Shown here: piece after piece, positions 9,459 to 17,145 of the stretch
How positions within the stretch are numbered: the stretch's first letter is position 1
Layout of the letters: every line of letters begins with the position of its first letter
Origin: Clostridia bacterium
GTDB lineage: Bacteria > Bacillota > Clostridia > Oscillospirales > Acutalibacteraceae
Direction of reading: 5' to 3'
NCBI GenBank assembly: GCA_900770165.1
Contig: CAAGJJ010000184.1
Location: forward strand, 3,268-67,267
Length of the DNA stretch: 64,000 nucleotides
The notes under the pieces: generated by a model
The model's database searches: none
Seen by the model: only the letters and a program-made list of their open reading frames with translations
What the model was told of the DNA's origin: nothing
Position numbers and translations under genes: made by a program

Positions 9459-9920
9459 AAAATAATTATTTAAAATAAATTAAAAAGTATTGAGAATTAT
9501 GTATTTGCACGTTGTGAAAAATTAGAGTCTATAACTATTCCAAATAGCGTAGAGAATATTGGTATATGTGCATTTCAAAGATGTATAAATTTAAGAAAAG
9601 TGATAATTTCAGGTAATATGGCAGCCGTTCATGCAGTCACTTTTTATGACATGTATGAATTTATCGGATTAATAGTTTCGAGTAGTGTCAAACAATTAGC
9701 AATCCGAGATGAAGACAAAAATAAAGACTATCTATGCCCAATATGCCAAGGAGATATTGGTAAAGAAACTGAATTAATCGCTGAGCTTCCTTGTGGGACA
9801 AAAGTATATCATTATATGCATGAAGAATGTCTTAGAGATTTGTGCAGATATGAAGGGCCAATATTTTGTTGTCCAATTTGTAGGCAAGGATATACACTGA
9901 AATTAGATTATAGTAAGTAA
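9459..9920 (+). pseudogene. Detached 3' part (LRRs + RING finger) of the preceding gene
   Basis: The frame is the same as the upstream 965-codon gene. After the TAA at 9456, four codons and a second TAA (9471), it reads LRR repeats (KLKSIENYVFARCEKLES...) and then a linker and a RING finger with CPIC (from 9735), PCG, HYMHEEC and CCPIC. Ligand spacing is identical to the first gene of the array. The stop at 9456 could derive from a CAA glutamine codon by one C-to-T change. Without a ribosome site near the GTG at 9600, independent translation is doubtful. The RING residues are undamaged, so the interruption looks recent, or the stops are sometimes bypassed. Confidence 0.75.
9735..9881 (+). other. 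RING-finger domain, copy 2 (in the detached fragment)
   Basis: All eight ligands are kept with spacing C-x2-C-x15-C-x5-H-x2-H-x2-C-x13-C-x2-C, exactly as in copy 1, although the LRR part upstream is separated by two stop codons. Confidence 0.75.
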
Positions 9921-9955
9921 AGGTTTTAAAGAGAGGTAAAAACAGGAGGCATTTT

Positions 9956-12238
9956 ATGCTGAAAAAAGAGGTAAAAAGATTAATAGGCGTTTGTTTAATG
10001 TTAAGTATTGCAGTTATTCTAAGTTTAACTGTATATGCAGATTCTGATACATCAGACTGTAGTAATTGTGATTATGAGTTTAATAGTAATACAGGCCATT
10101 TAACTATTGGAAAGGTAATAGAAAACAAAAATATAGCTGATATTGTTCCTTTTAGCAAAGACAAAATTAAAGAAGTAACAATTGAAGATGATGTAACAAC
10201 TATTAGCAAAAATGCATTTCGAGATTGTATAGGTTTAACTTCTATATCTATTCCAAATAAAGTAGAACAGATAGACGATAGCGCATTTTATAATTGTATT
10301 AGATTAAAAGAAGTAGCAATTCCTGAAAGTGTAAAATTTATTGGTAGAAGTGCGTTTGATGGGTGTGAAAAATTAACATCAGTAAATATTCCAAGCAACA
10401 TGAAACAGCTTAATAGCTGTGTATTTAATGGCTGTACAGGTTTAACTTCTATAACTATTCCAGGAAATATACAAGTGATAGGTACAAATGCATTCGGTAT
10501 TTGTGTCAAACTGAAAGAAGTAAACATTTTAGAGGGAGTAAAAGAAATTGATGATACAGCCTTTTATAATTGCGTAAGTTTAAATTCTATAACTATCCCC
10601 AAAAGCGTATCGAAAATTAATGATAGTGCTTTTGACCTTTGCATCGGTTTACAAAAAGTAAACATTTTAAACGGAATAGAAAAGATTGGCAATTATGCAT
10701 TTGCCAATTGTTCAAATTTAGATTCTATAACTATTCCTAAAAGTGTGAAAAGTATAGGAGACTTTGTGTTTTCCGACTGTACCAATTTAAAAGAGGTAAG
10801 CCTTTCGGATGGATTAGAAAATATAGGGAAATGTGCTTTTCAAAATTGCGAAAGTTTAACATCTATAAGTATTCCAAATAGCGTAACAGTTATCGACGAT
10901 TTCGCATTTGATCATTGTAATAGGTTGACTAATGTAATAATTTCTCAAAGTGTATCTCAAATTAATGATGGAACATTTAATGAGTGTAAAAGTTTAAATT
11001 CAATAGTTATTCCAGATGGAGTAACTATTATTGGTGGCAGTGCCTTTATGGGATGCGAAAACCTAGCAAATATAACTATTCCAAACAAGGTAAAAATAAT
11101 TTCTAATGATGCATTTAGAAAATGCACAAGATTACAAAAAATAAATATACCAGATAGAGTAGAAAAAATTGGTCAAAATGCATTTAGACGCTGTGCTAGC
11201 TTGAAGAAAGTAACTATTCCGAAAGGTATAACCAAAATAGAAGCTTATGCATTTAGTTTATGCGAAAGTTTAACTTCAGTAAATATTCCAAGTAACGTAA
11301 AAGTTATTGATTGCTATGCATTTGATCGGTGTAAAAAATTGAAACATATAACATTCAAAAATGGTGTGGAAGAGATTAATGAATTTGCGTTTCAAGCGTG
11401 TGAAAACTTAAATAAGATAAATATTCCAGGTAGCGTAAAAGTTATTGGTTGCTATGCATTTGATCGGTGTAAAGAATTGAAACATATAACATTCAAAAAT
11501 GGTGTGGAAGAGATTGATGAATGTGCATTTCAAGCATGTGAAAGCTTAAATAAGATAAATATTCCAAGCAGTGTAAACACTATTGGTGCAGGTGCATTTA
11601 ATTGTTGCTTAAAGTTGAGAAAAATAAATATTCCAAACAATGTAGGAGCTATTTATCCATATACGTTTGCTAATTGTAAAAGTCTAGCTTCGATAATTAT
11701 TCCAAATGGTATAAGTGAAATTGGTGAAGCTGCATTTTGTAATTGTGTAAGTTTGAGACAAGTGAGAATACCCAAAAGTGTTACTTACTTAGGAAAAGAA
11801 GCATTTAGAACAGGATCTTTGGAAAGATTTATTGTGGAACCTAAAAGTCAGTTACGTGTTGTCGATGTAATTACAGCATGTGGTTCAGATGCAGATAGAG
11901 TAGAAGTATCTGGCATAAAAATATCACATCCAAGTTTAATAAGAGTAGATGATCCAAAAGAGTTATCACTTAAAAATGAAGAAGGCATATGCCCTGTATG
12001 TTTGGGTAGTCTTTATAGTAGTTGTGAAATGCCTGAAGATGCTTCTTATGATACATCTGACAGTACATCTAAAAAAACTACCGATACAAATTCAACAGAA
12101 AATAAAAATTTACCATTAGAGATTATAGATCTTGATTGTAGTAAAGAAGTTCATCATTATTTTCATAAGAGTTGCTTAGAAAAATATGTTGGATCATTAT
12201 TTGTTTGCCCAGTTTGTCAAAAAGGGTATAAAATGTAA
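9956..12238 (+). CDS. Secreted BspA-type LRR protein with C-terminal RING finger
   Basis: This 760-residue protein has AGGAGG before its ATG, a signal peptide ending VYA (~residue 29), the shared N-cap (TGHLTIGKVIENKN) and about 25 LRR_5 repeats. A linker like that of the first array member (KSQLRVV.. / SGIKIS..LIRVDD) leads to the RING finger: CPVC, then a 45-residue loop rich in Asp/Ser/Thr/Lys, then DC, H, HYFHKSC and CPVC. The long first loop is the main difference from the other two RING copies. Two consecutive 138-bp units (about 11301-11577, containing CYAFDRCK and ITFKNGVEEI) are near-identical and record a two-LRR duplication. The gene starts 35 bases after the interrupted paralogue. 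It is proposed to be an exported ubiquitin-ligase-like effector; the activity is inferred only. Confidence 0.87.
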   Translation: MLKKEVKRLIGVCLMLSIAVILSLTVYADSDTSDCSNCDYEFNSNTGHLTIGKVIENKNIADIVPFSKDKIKEVTIEDDVTTISKNAFRDCIGLTSISIPNKVEQIDDSAFYNCIRLKEVAIPESVKFIGRSAFDGCEKLTSVNIPSNMKQLNSCVFNGCTGLTSITIPGNIQVIGTNAFGICVKLKEVNILEGVKEIDDTAFYNCVSLNSITIPKSVSKINDSAFDLCIGLQKVNILNGIEKIGNYAFANCSNLDSITIPKSVKSIGDFVFSDCTNLKEVSLSDGLENIGKCAFQNCESLTSISIPNSVTVIDDFAFDHCNRLTNVIISQSVSQINDGTFNECKSLNSIVIPDGVTIIGGSAFMGCENLANITIPNKVKIISNDAFRKCTRLQKINIPDRVEKIGQNAFRRCASLKKVTIPKGITKIEAYAFSLCESLTSVNIPSNVKVIDCYAFDRCKKLKHITFKNGVEEINEFAFQACENLNKINIPGSVKVIGCYAFDRCKELKHITFKNGVEEIDECAFQACESLNKINIPSSVNTIGAGAFNCCLKLRKINIPNNVGAIYPYTFANCKSLASIIIPNGISEIGEAAFCNCVSLRQVRIPKSVTYLGKEAFRTGSLERFIVEPKSQLRVVDVITACGSDADRVEVSGIKISHPSLIRVDDPKELSLKNEEGICPVCLGSLYSSCEMPEDASYDTSDSTSKKTTDTNSTENKNLPLEIIDLDCSKEVHHYFHKSCLEKYVGSLFVCPVCQKGYKM
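11990..12217 (+). other. RING-finger domain, copy 3, with extended first loop
   Basis: Spacing is C-x2-C-x45-C-x5-H-x2-H-x2-C-x10-C-x2-C. The insertion is low-complexity (Asp, Ser, Thr, Lys, Asn), and the ligand residues flank it intact. Confidence 0.75.
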
Positions 12239-12321
12239 TTAGAAAAACCTATTATCTTTTATGTAATTAATATTGAAATACTTAAACAATTCAAATTTTA
12301 TTATAAAGAAACAAAATTAAT

Positions 12322-12365
12322 AGAAAAAGTTTATTTAATTTATCAATATAAAATAAACTTTTTCT
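12322..12365 (+). terminator. Intrinsic terminator after the third LRR gene
   Basis: Perfect 15-bp arms (AGAAAAAGTTTATTT and its complement) flank a 14-base AT loop. The right arm contains a T run, and a TATAAT for the next gene follows at 12370. Confidence 0.65.
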
Positions 12366-12417
12366 GTTCTATAATAAAAATGTTTCTGAGTAAAGTAAGA
12401 AAGTTTGGAGGTATTTT

Positions 12418-14520
12418 ATGTTAACAAAAGTAACAAAAAGGATAATAGGTATTTTTTTAGTGGCGATTTTTACGTTTAACATAGCTTTACCTGCATATGC
12501 CAATTTTGAAACATCTAATTATACTAATGATGATTATGAATTTAATGAAAAAACAGGGCATTTAACAGTTGGCAAAGATATAGAAAACAAAAAAGTAACG
12601 GATATTGTTTCTGTTTATCGAAACAAAATTAGAACAGTAACAATTAAAGATGATGTGGAAATCATTGGAGCAAATGCATTTTTAGAATGTAATTACTTAA
12701 TATCAATAACTATTCCAAATAGTGTAAAGCATATTAAGAAAAATGCGTTTTTGGGCTGTACAAGTTTAAAAGAAGTACAAATTCCAAATAATGTAGAAAG
12801 CATTGGGGAAGGTGCCTTTCAAGAATGTTCAAGTTTAAATTCAATAATTATTCCAAATGGCGTAAAAAATATTGGTAATAGCGCATTTAGTAGTTGCAGA
12901 AATTTAAAGAAAGTAGAAATTCCAAATAATGTAGAAAGCATTGGGAAAGGTGCCTTTCAGGAATGTTCAAGTTTAAATTCAATAATTATTCCAAATAGCG
13001 TAAAAAATATTGGTAATAGCGCATTTAATAGTTGCACAGGTTTAAAGAAAGTAGAAATTCCAGGTGATATAACAAGTATTGGAAATCATATGTTTCAGGA
13101 TTGCACAAGTCTGGCTTCTATAACTATTCCTTATGGTATATTAGATATTGGAAAAAGTGCCTTTCAAGATTGTACAAGTTTGACTTCTATAACTATTCCA
13201 GACAGTGTAATAAATATTAAAGAAAGTGCATTTGAAAATTGTTCAAATTTAAATAAAATAGATATTCAATCTAAAATAAAAAATATTTGTAAAAATACGT
13301 TTAAAAATTGCACAAGTTTGTCTACTATTGTAATCCCAACTAGCGTAAGGAATATTGATGAAGGTGCATTTCAAGCTTGCAAAAGTCTATCTTCGGTAAC
13401 TATTCCAAGTCGAGTAAAATACATTAGTAATTATACATTTTCAAATTGCACAAATTTAACTTCTATTACTATCCCTGATGGTGTGAAAGAAATTGGTGAA
13501 GGTGCGTTTCAAGCTTGCAAAAGTTTACCTTCGGTAACTATTCCGAACCGAGTAAAATACATTAGGAAGCATACATTTTCAAATTGTGCAAGTTTAGCTT
13601 CTATTACTATCCATGATAGTATAGAAAGAATTGGTGAAGGTGCATTTTTTAATTGCAATGGTTTAACTTCAGTATATATTCCAGACAATGTGAAATGCGT
13701 TGACGCTTATGTATTTAAAAATTGTACGAATTTAAAAGAAGTAACTGGATTAAATAGTATATCAGAAATTAACCCATCTGTATTTAGTGGCTGTTCGAGC
13801 TTAAATTCTATAACAGTTTCAGACAATGTAAATTTTATTGGCGATTATGCGTTTGCAGATTGTACGAATTTAAAAGAAGTAGTTGGCTTAAATAATGTGA
13901 TAAATATTGGTTCTGGTGCATTTCGAGGGTGCTCTAGTTTAACTTTTATAACAATCCCAGACAACCTAAAAGATATTGGTGGTAATGTATTTTCGAATTG
14001 TACGAGTTTGCATTCTATAAATATTCCAGACAGTGTAAGAAATATTTATGAGGGTGCGTTTTCTGGTTGCAAAAGTTTGCAAAAAGTTAATGGATTCAGT
14101 AATATAGAATCTATTGGTGCTGAAGCATTTAGTGAGTGTGAAAGTTTAACTTCAATAACAATTCCAAATAACGTAAATAGAATTGGCAAATACGCATTTA
14201 ATAATTGCAAAAGTCTAACTTCAGTAATAATTCCTGAAAATGTAATCATTATTGATAAAGGAACGTTTTCGGGCTGTGAAAATTTAACTTCTATAACTAT
14301 TCCAAATGGAGTAAAAAAGATTTATTCAGGTGCATTTGTAGAGTGTGACAACTTAGAATCTATAATTATTCCAAGTAGTGTAACAGAGGTTGAATTTGCA
14401 GCATTTGAAATAAAACATTCAGCAAAAATTATTTTAGAAACTAATAGCCCTTTAGATATTGCTGATATTGCAATACATGCATGCATACTTCAAAGAAATG
14501 TAAGAGTAATTAGAAAATAA
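12418..14520 (+). CDS. Secreted BspA-type LRR protein without RING finger
   Basis: The ATG at 12418 follows GGAGG. The 700-residue product has a signal peptide (to ~residue 28), the array's N-cap (KTGHLTVGKDIENKKVTDIV) and about 26 repeats of 23 residues. It ends 28 residues into a linker (ETNSPLDIADIAIHAC) that aligns by eye with the segment preceding the RING in its paralogues. It then stops with no RING remnant downstream, so the protein appears to have lost the RING or never had it. A 138-bp unit is duplicated in tandem (about 12772-13047), and a second two-LRR duplication lies near 13350-13610. Likely role: secreted binding protein, possibly a RING-less competitor or partner of the others. 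The last point is speculation. Confidence 0.85.
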   Translation: MLTKVTKRIIGIFLVAIFTFNIALPAYANFETSNYTNDDYEFNEKTGHLTVGKDIENKKVTDIVSVYRNKIRTVTIKDDVEIIGANAFLECNYLISITIPNSVKHIKKNAFLGCTSLKEVQIPNNVESIGEGAFQECSSLNSIIIPNGVKNIGNSAFSSCRNLKKVEIPNNVESIGKGAFQECSSLNSIIIPNSVKNIGNSAFNSCTGLKKVEIPGDITSIGNHMFQDCTSLASITIPYGILDIGKSAFQDCTSLTSITIPDSVINIKESAFENCSNLNKIDIQSKIKNICKNTFKNCTSLSTIVIPTSVRNIDEGAFQACKSLSSVTIPSRVKYISNYTFSNCTNLTSITIPDGVKEIGEGAFQACKSLPSVTIPNRVKYIRKHTFSNCASLASITIHDSIERIGEGAFFNCNGLTSVYIPDNVKCVDAYVFKNCTNLKEVTGLNSISEINPSVFSGCSSLNSITVSDNVNFIGDYAFADCTNLKEVVGLNNVINIGSGAFRGCSSLTFITIPDNLKDIGGNVFSNCTSLHSINIPDSVRNIYEGAFSGCKSLQKVNGFSNIESIGAEAFSECESLTSITIPNNVNRIGKYAFNNCKSLTSVIIPENVIIIDKGTFSGCENLTSITIPNGVKKIYSGAFVECDNLESIIIPSSVTEVEFAAFEIKHSAKIILETNSPLDIADIAIHACILQRNVRVIRK

Positions 14521-14625
14521 TTTGTAGAATTAGATATATATTATTCTTACACTAATATATTTAAAACAGCATAGAGTAATTAAGAATAATTTTTTGAAAA
14601 GTTTCTTAATTCAGGAGGATAGCTT

Positions 14626-15042
14626 ATGTTGAAGGGGAATTTTAAAAAAATTATAGGCATTTATTTAACAATCTCATTTGCATTTGTTTTAGCTTTACCT
14701 GTATATGCTGAACCTTGTTCTTGTAAATTTAATGAAGCAACCGGACATCTAATTATTGGAAAAGATATAGAAAATAAAAAAGTAACTGATATTATTTATA
14801 TTCCTAAAGATGAAATTAGAATTGTAACAATTGAAGATGGTGTAACAAAAATAAGTAAAAATGCGTTTTGTGGTTGCGTTAATTTAACTTTGGTAACTAT
14901 TCCAAATAGTGTAACTAAAATTTCTGAACGTGCTTTTCATAGATGTACAAAATTATCGCATGTAGTTATTCCGAATAGTGTAAGAAAGATTGACAATAGT
15001 GCATTTAATGATTGTGTAGAATTAATAAAAAATAGTTATTAA
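14626..15042 (+). CDS. Short secreted LRR protein, probably a truncated array member
   Basis: AGGAGG precedes the ATG at 14626. The 138 residues contain the family signal peptide (ending VYA), the N-cap (TGHLIIGKDIENKKVTDII) and about three LRR_5 repeats, then stop at KNSY. Paralogues are 700-965 residues, so this is an N-terminal stub. About 60 bases after the stop a degenerate IS3-type element begins, which suggests that insertion or deletion removed the rest. The product may still be exported but is too short to form a normal LRR solenoid. Confidence 0.7.
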   Translation: MLKGNFKKIIGIYLTISFAFVLALPVYAEPCSCKFNEATGHLIIGKDIENKKVTDIIYIPKDEIRIVTIEDGVTKISKNAFCGCVNLTLVTIPNSVTKISERAFHRCTKLSHVVIPNSVRKIDNSAFNDCVELIKNSY

Positions 15043-15104
15043 TTTAAGAAGCTTATAAAATTATCTTTAAATTATGAAATAAAAGAGATAGGCTTATTAT
15101 AAAC

Positions 15105-15660
15105 TGTCTCCAAAAAGTTAGACACTTATATTAGGCTACTTTTAAGGAATGAATTCTGTAATTAACAGGGCTCATTCCTTTTAATTTACCCTTAATTCTT
15201 TTTTAAATTGTTCTATTAATTCAAGCTCTTGCAAGCACAAAAGTTTTGATTTCAACAAACCAAAGGAATTTTCAACGCGAGAATTATCTAAATAATTTCC
15301 TTTTCTAGACGTACTTTGTCTAATACCTTTTTTCTTTAGAAGTTATCGATATTTTTTCATTTGATATTGTCAACCTTGGTCTGAATGCAATATTAAGTTG
15401 GTATTATCTGTTATTTTATTAAATGCTTTTTCATCAGTTTTTTTCACTGTATTTGCTATAATGAAAGAGGTTAAACTATAACATTTCCGAGATATATCAA
15501 CAAAATGTGTTACGCGATGTTCAGCAGTTATCTTGTTAATACTTTCTAAGTGAGATTTATCCATATAAGTAGCTATTGAATCTGTTCTCTTTTGTAGGTA
15601 TTTAATAACGTTAATTGCTCTGTATCGTCGTTAAATTTGTAATTATTGATAAAAATATAA
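15105..15660 (-). mobile_element. Degenerate IS3-family (IS150-like) element
   Basis: The left edge carries a TGTCTCCAAAAAGTTAGACA end typical of IS3-family termini, and the interior holds the C-terminal half of an OrfB transposase with stop codons. The right end cannot be defined and orfA is absent. It abuts the truncated fifth LRR gene and probably took part in its truncation. Confidence 0.6.
15181..15564 (-). pseudogene. IS3-family transposase OrfB fragment
   Basis: A single 128-codon frame reads NLILHSDQG, stop, QYQMKKYR, stop, then LLKKKGIRQSTSRKGNYLDN and FGLLKSKL. This is the integrase core of IS150-type transposases with the expected Trp after HSDQG changed to TGA and a second codon changed to TAA. 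The upstream part resembles a degraded LYLSPI..D region. The element is dead. Confidence 0.75.
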
Positions 15661-15871
15661 TAGGGCTGTAGAGAAATACATAGGCAACAATATTTGAGTC
15701 AATATTTAAAGTTTTGTGAGTCGCTGTTGTAGGAAATGAAGGTAGCTCCACAAATGAGGGGACGTGAAATCCGTGTGCCGCTATTCTGATAGACTAAAAT
15801 ACTCCAATTTTAGTATAATACAAGTTTTTATATTCATACATTTAATAAAAACTATATTAGGGTGTGATAAA

Positions 15872-16072
15872 ATGACAAGTAAAAATGAAATAAAAGTGTT
15901 ACCTTCAAAAGTGATTTTATCTAACGGAAGTATAGTAACCTTGGATGAATTAAAAAAGACTGATAAAGAAAAGGTGCAATCTTGTATATGCAAAAATATT
16001 AGCAATCAAATTTCAAATTATTACTCATCAAGACAAGAAAAATGGGAAAATTTTATATCGGTAATGACGTGA
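15872..16072 (+). CDS. Small protein of unknown function
   Basis: This 66-residue product starts at the ATG at 15872, seven bases after an AGGGTG-type site. The longer reading from 15764 crosses a hydrophobic AT-rich leader without a ribosome site. The sequence (VLPSKVILSNGSIVTLDELK, then a Lys/Glu-rich helix ending ENFISVMT) is hydrophilic and contains CICKN. No motif identifies a function. It ends face to face with the cotJC remnant, just beyond the IS3 debris. The TATAAT at 15814 overlaps the right arm of an 8-bp inverted repeat (15793-15814). Confidence 0.5.
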   Translation: MTSKNEIKVLPSKVILSNGSIVTLDELKKTDKEKVQSCICKNISNQISNYYSSRQEKWENFISVMT

Positions 16073-16081
16073 TTTATTTTA

Positions 16082-16195
16082 TCATATCTTTTTGGAGTGT
16101 GGACCACCATATTGGGTTATTATCATTTTTGCTAAAGCAGCATTTGTATTTTTAATATTTATTGGATATTGAAGTTTCTTTTCATAAACCCACAT
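16082..16195 (-). pseudogene. cotJC: Truncated cotJC (spore coat, Mn-catalase family)
   Basis: The first 37 codons (MWVYEKKLQYPINIKN ... IITQYGGP) match the start of CotJC, a ~190-residue dimanganese-catalase-like coat protein. The frame then reads HSKKI and stops. None of the di-metal four-helix bundle remains downstream. AGGAGG and the overlap with the end of cotJB show that it is the third gene of a normal cotJABC operon. A deletion next to the IS debris probably removed the rest. Confidence 0.8.
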
Positions 16196-16197
16196 AC

Positions 16198-16449
16198 TTA
16201 TTCCTCCTCATTATCCCATGGCCATGGATTGGAGATCCATGCCAGACGGTTGGCTTCGATATTATTTGATTGTATTGGACCAAACTTTTCCTCAAACTGA
16301 TTTCTTAAAACATCACTTTTCTTTGTATACTCGTCCAGCTTTCTTATAGCTTCAGGATTTGTTGGATGTGTGTCTAAAAATATTTGTAGTTCTACTATTG
16401 CAAAATCATATGCAGCTATTCTTCTTAATAATCTTTCTCTATCACTCAT
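16198..16449 (-). CDS. cotJB: Spore coat protein CotJB
   Basis: The 83-residue product has the CotJB pattern: an N-terminal helical part (RERLLRRIAAYDFAIVELQI), the conserved FLDTHPTN..AI segment and a Trp/Pro-rich acidic end (NPWPWDNEEE). CotJB is a small inner-coat component expressed in the mother cell. It overlaps the end of cotJA by eight bases and lies directly upstream of the cotJC remnant. Family length is ~85 residues, so it is intact. Confidence 0.9.
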   Translation of the reverse strand: MSDRERLLRRIAAYDFAIVELQIFLDTHPTNPEAIRKLDEYTKKSDVLRNQFEEKFGPIQSNNIEANRLAWISNPWPWDNEEE

Positions 16450-16657
16450 TTTTATTACCTCCGCATCCTATAAATGGTTTATTTAAAACAGGAAACATGG
16501 TTCCACTACATATACCTTGTTCAGGGCTGTAAGTTTCATCTTCTTGTTGGTATGGTATATATGCCATTGCAACTACTGTGTCGTCTGGAAATGCTGATTT
16601 TTGTGGACTATCATTTGTATATTTCATTGAATTCATTTTATAAAACTCTTCAAACAC
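16442..16657 (-). CDS. cotJA: Spore coat-associated protein CotJA
   Basis: The start is a GTG at 16657 with AGGAGG nine bases upstream. The 71 residues contain the CotJA hallmarks VVAMAYIPYQ and a Glu-rich YSPEQGICSGTMFPVLNKPF segment. CotJA is a small coat protein co-transcribed with cotJB and cotJC during sporulation. The C terminus (CGGNKNE) replaces the usual end but the length is normal. It is the first gene of the operon. Confidence 0.9.
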   Translation of the reverse strand: MFEEFYKMNSMKYTNDSPQKSAFPDDTVVAMAYIPYQQEDETYSPEQGICSGTMFPVLNKPFIGCGGNKNE

Positions 16658-16849
16658 TATATTCGTCCTCCTCTCAAAAGTTTCCGGTATACACAGTTAT
16701 AATATGATTAATTATTATTAATGGTGAATAGGTATATAAAAGAGAAGAATTGTGTTTTACTAAAAAAATTTTTTATAAAAAATAAATTAAAATTGGAATT
16801 ATATTTTAAATAGAATAATTATAGAAAACAAGCTAATAATATTTAAGGA

Positions 16850-16870
16850 TCGACAATAAATATTTGTCGA
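16850..16870. repeat. Dyad upstream of the DUF1540 gene
   Basis: TCGACAA and TTGTCGA are separated by seven bases, about 40 bases before the small Cys-rich gene. The size suits an operator, but no regulator can be assigned. Confidence 0.35.
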
Positions 16871-16911
16871 CCATAAGAAATGTCTCTAATAATTTTAATG
16901 AGGTGAAAGTT

Positions 16912-17085
16912 ATGAATAATAATAGTGCTAATCGTAGTATACAGTGTACTGTTGATTCATGTAAGAACCATTGTGGAACAGAACAATATTGTTCTTTAGA
17001 CAAAGTAAGCATAGGTACTCATGAGACAAATCCAAAGGTTTGTCAGTGCGTTGACTGTGAATCATTTATTCTTAAAAATAGCTAA
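16912..17085 (+). CDS. DUF1540 small cysteine-rich protein
   Basis: I use the ATG at 16912 (57 residues), preceded by GAGGTG. The upstream TTG at 16864 lies in the dyad and has no ribosome site. The order IQCTVDSCKNHCG...YCSLDKVSIG...VCQCVDCESF matches DUF1540, a small Clostridia/Bacilli domain with cysteine pairs likely to bind a metal, often found in spore-forming species. The function is unknown. It is followed by a shared terminator facing the Crp-type regulator gene. Confidence 0.75.
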   Translation: MNNNSANRSIQCTVDSCKNHCGTEQYCSLDKVSIGTHETNPKVCQCVDCESFILKNS

Positions 17086-17102
17086 GTAGTAGAAGAAATG
17101 TT

Positions 17103-17141
17103 AAAAACCGTTGGTTAAATAAATTTTAACCAGCGGTTTTT
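17103..17141. terminator. Bidirectional terminator
   Basis: AAAAACCGTTGGTTAAA pairs with TTTTAACCAGCGGTTTTT across a short loop, with A and T runs on either side. It ends both the DUF1540 gene and the convergent regulator gene. Confidence 0.85.
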
Positions 17142-17145
17142 GCTT

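Noticed and set aside
6561..9920. Alternative genetic code in which TAA is read as sense
   Set aside because: TAA is the normal stop of many intact genes here (for example 15042, 20292 and 29832), and TAG and TGA also end genes at expected lengths.
4400..14400. CRISPR-like or satellite DNA repeats
   Set aside because: The periodicity is 69 bp (23 codons) with protein-level conservation of LRR positions, so these are coding repeats. No identical direct repeats with unique spacers occur.
15700..15790. IS605-type right end or omega-RNA
   Set aside because: A stretch with AGCTCC ... GAGGGGACGTG resembles the 3' ends of some tnpB elements. No tnpB remnant, matching left end or clear hairpin was found, so it stays unproved.
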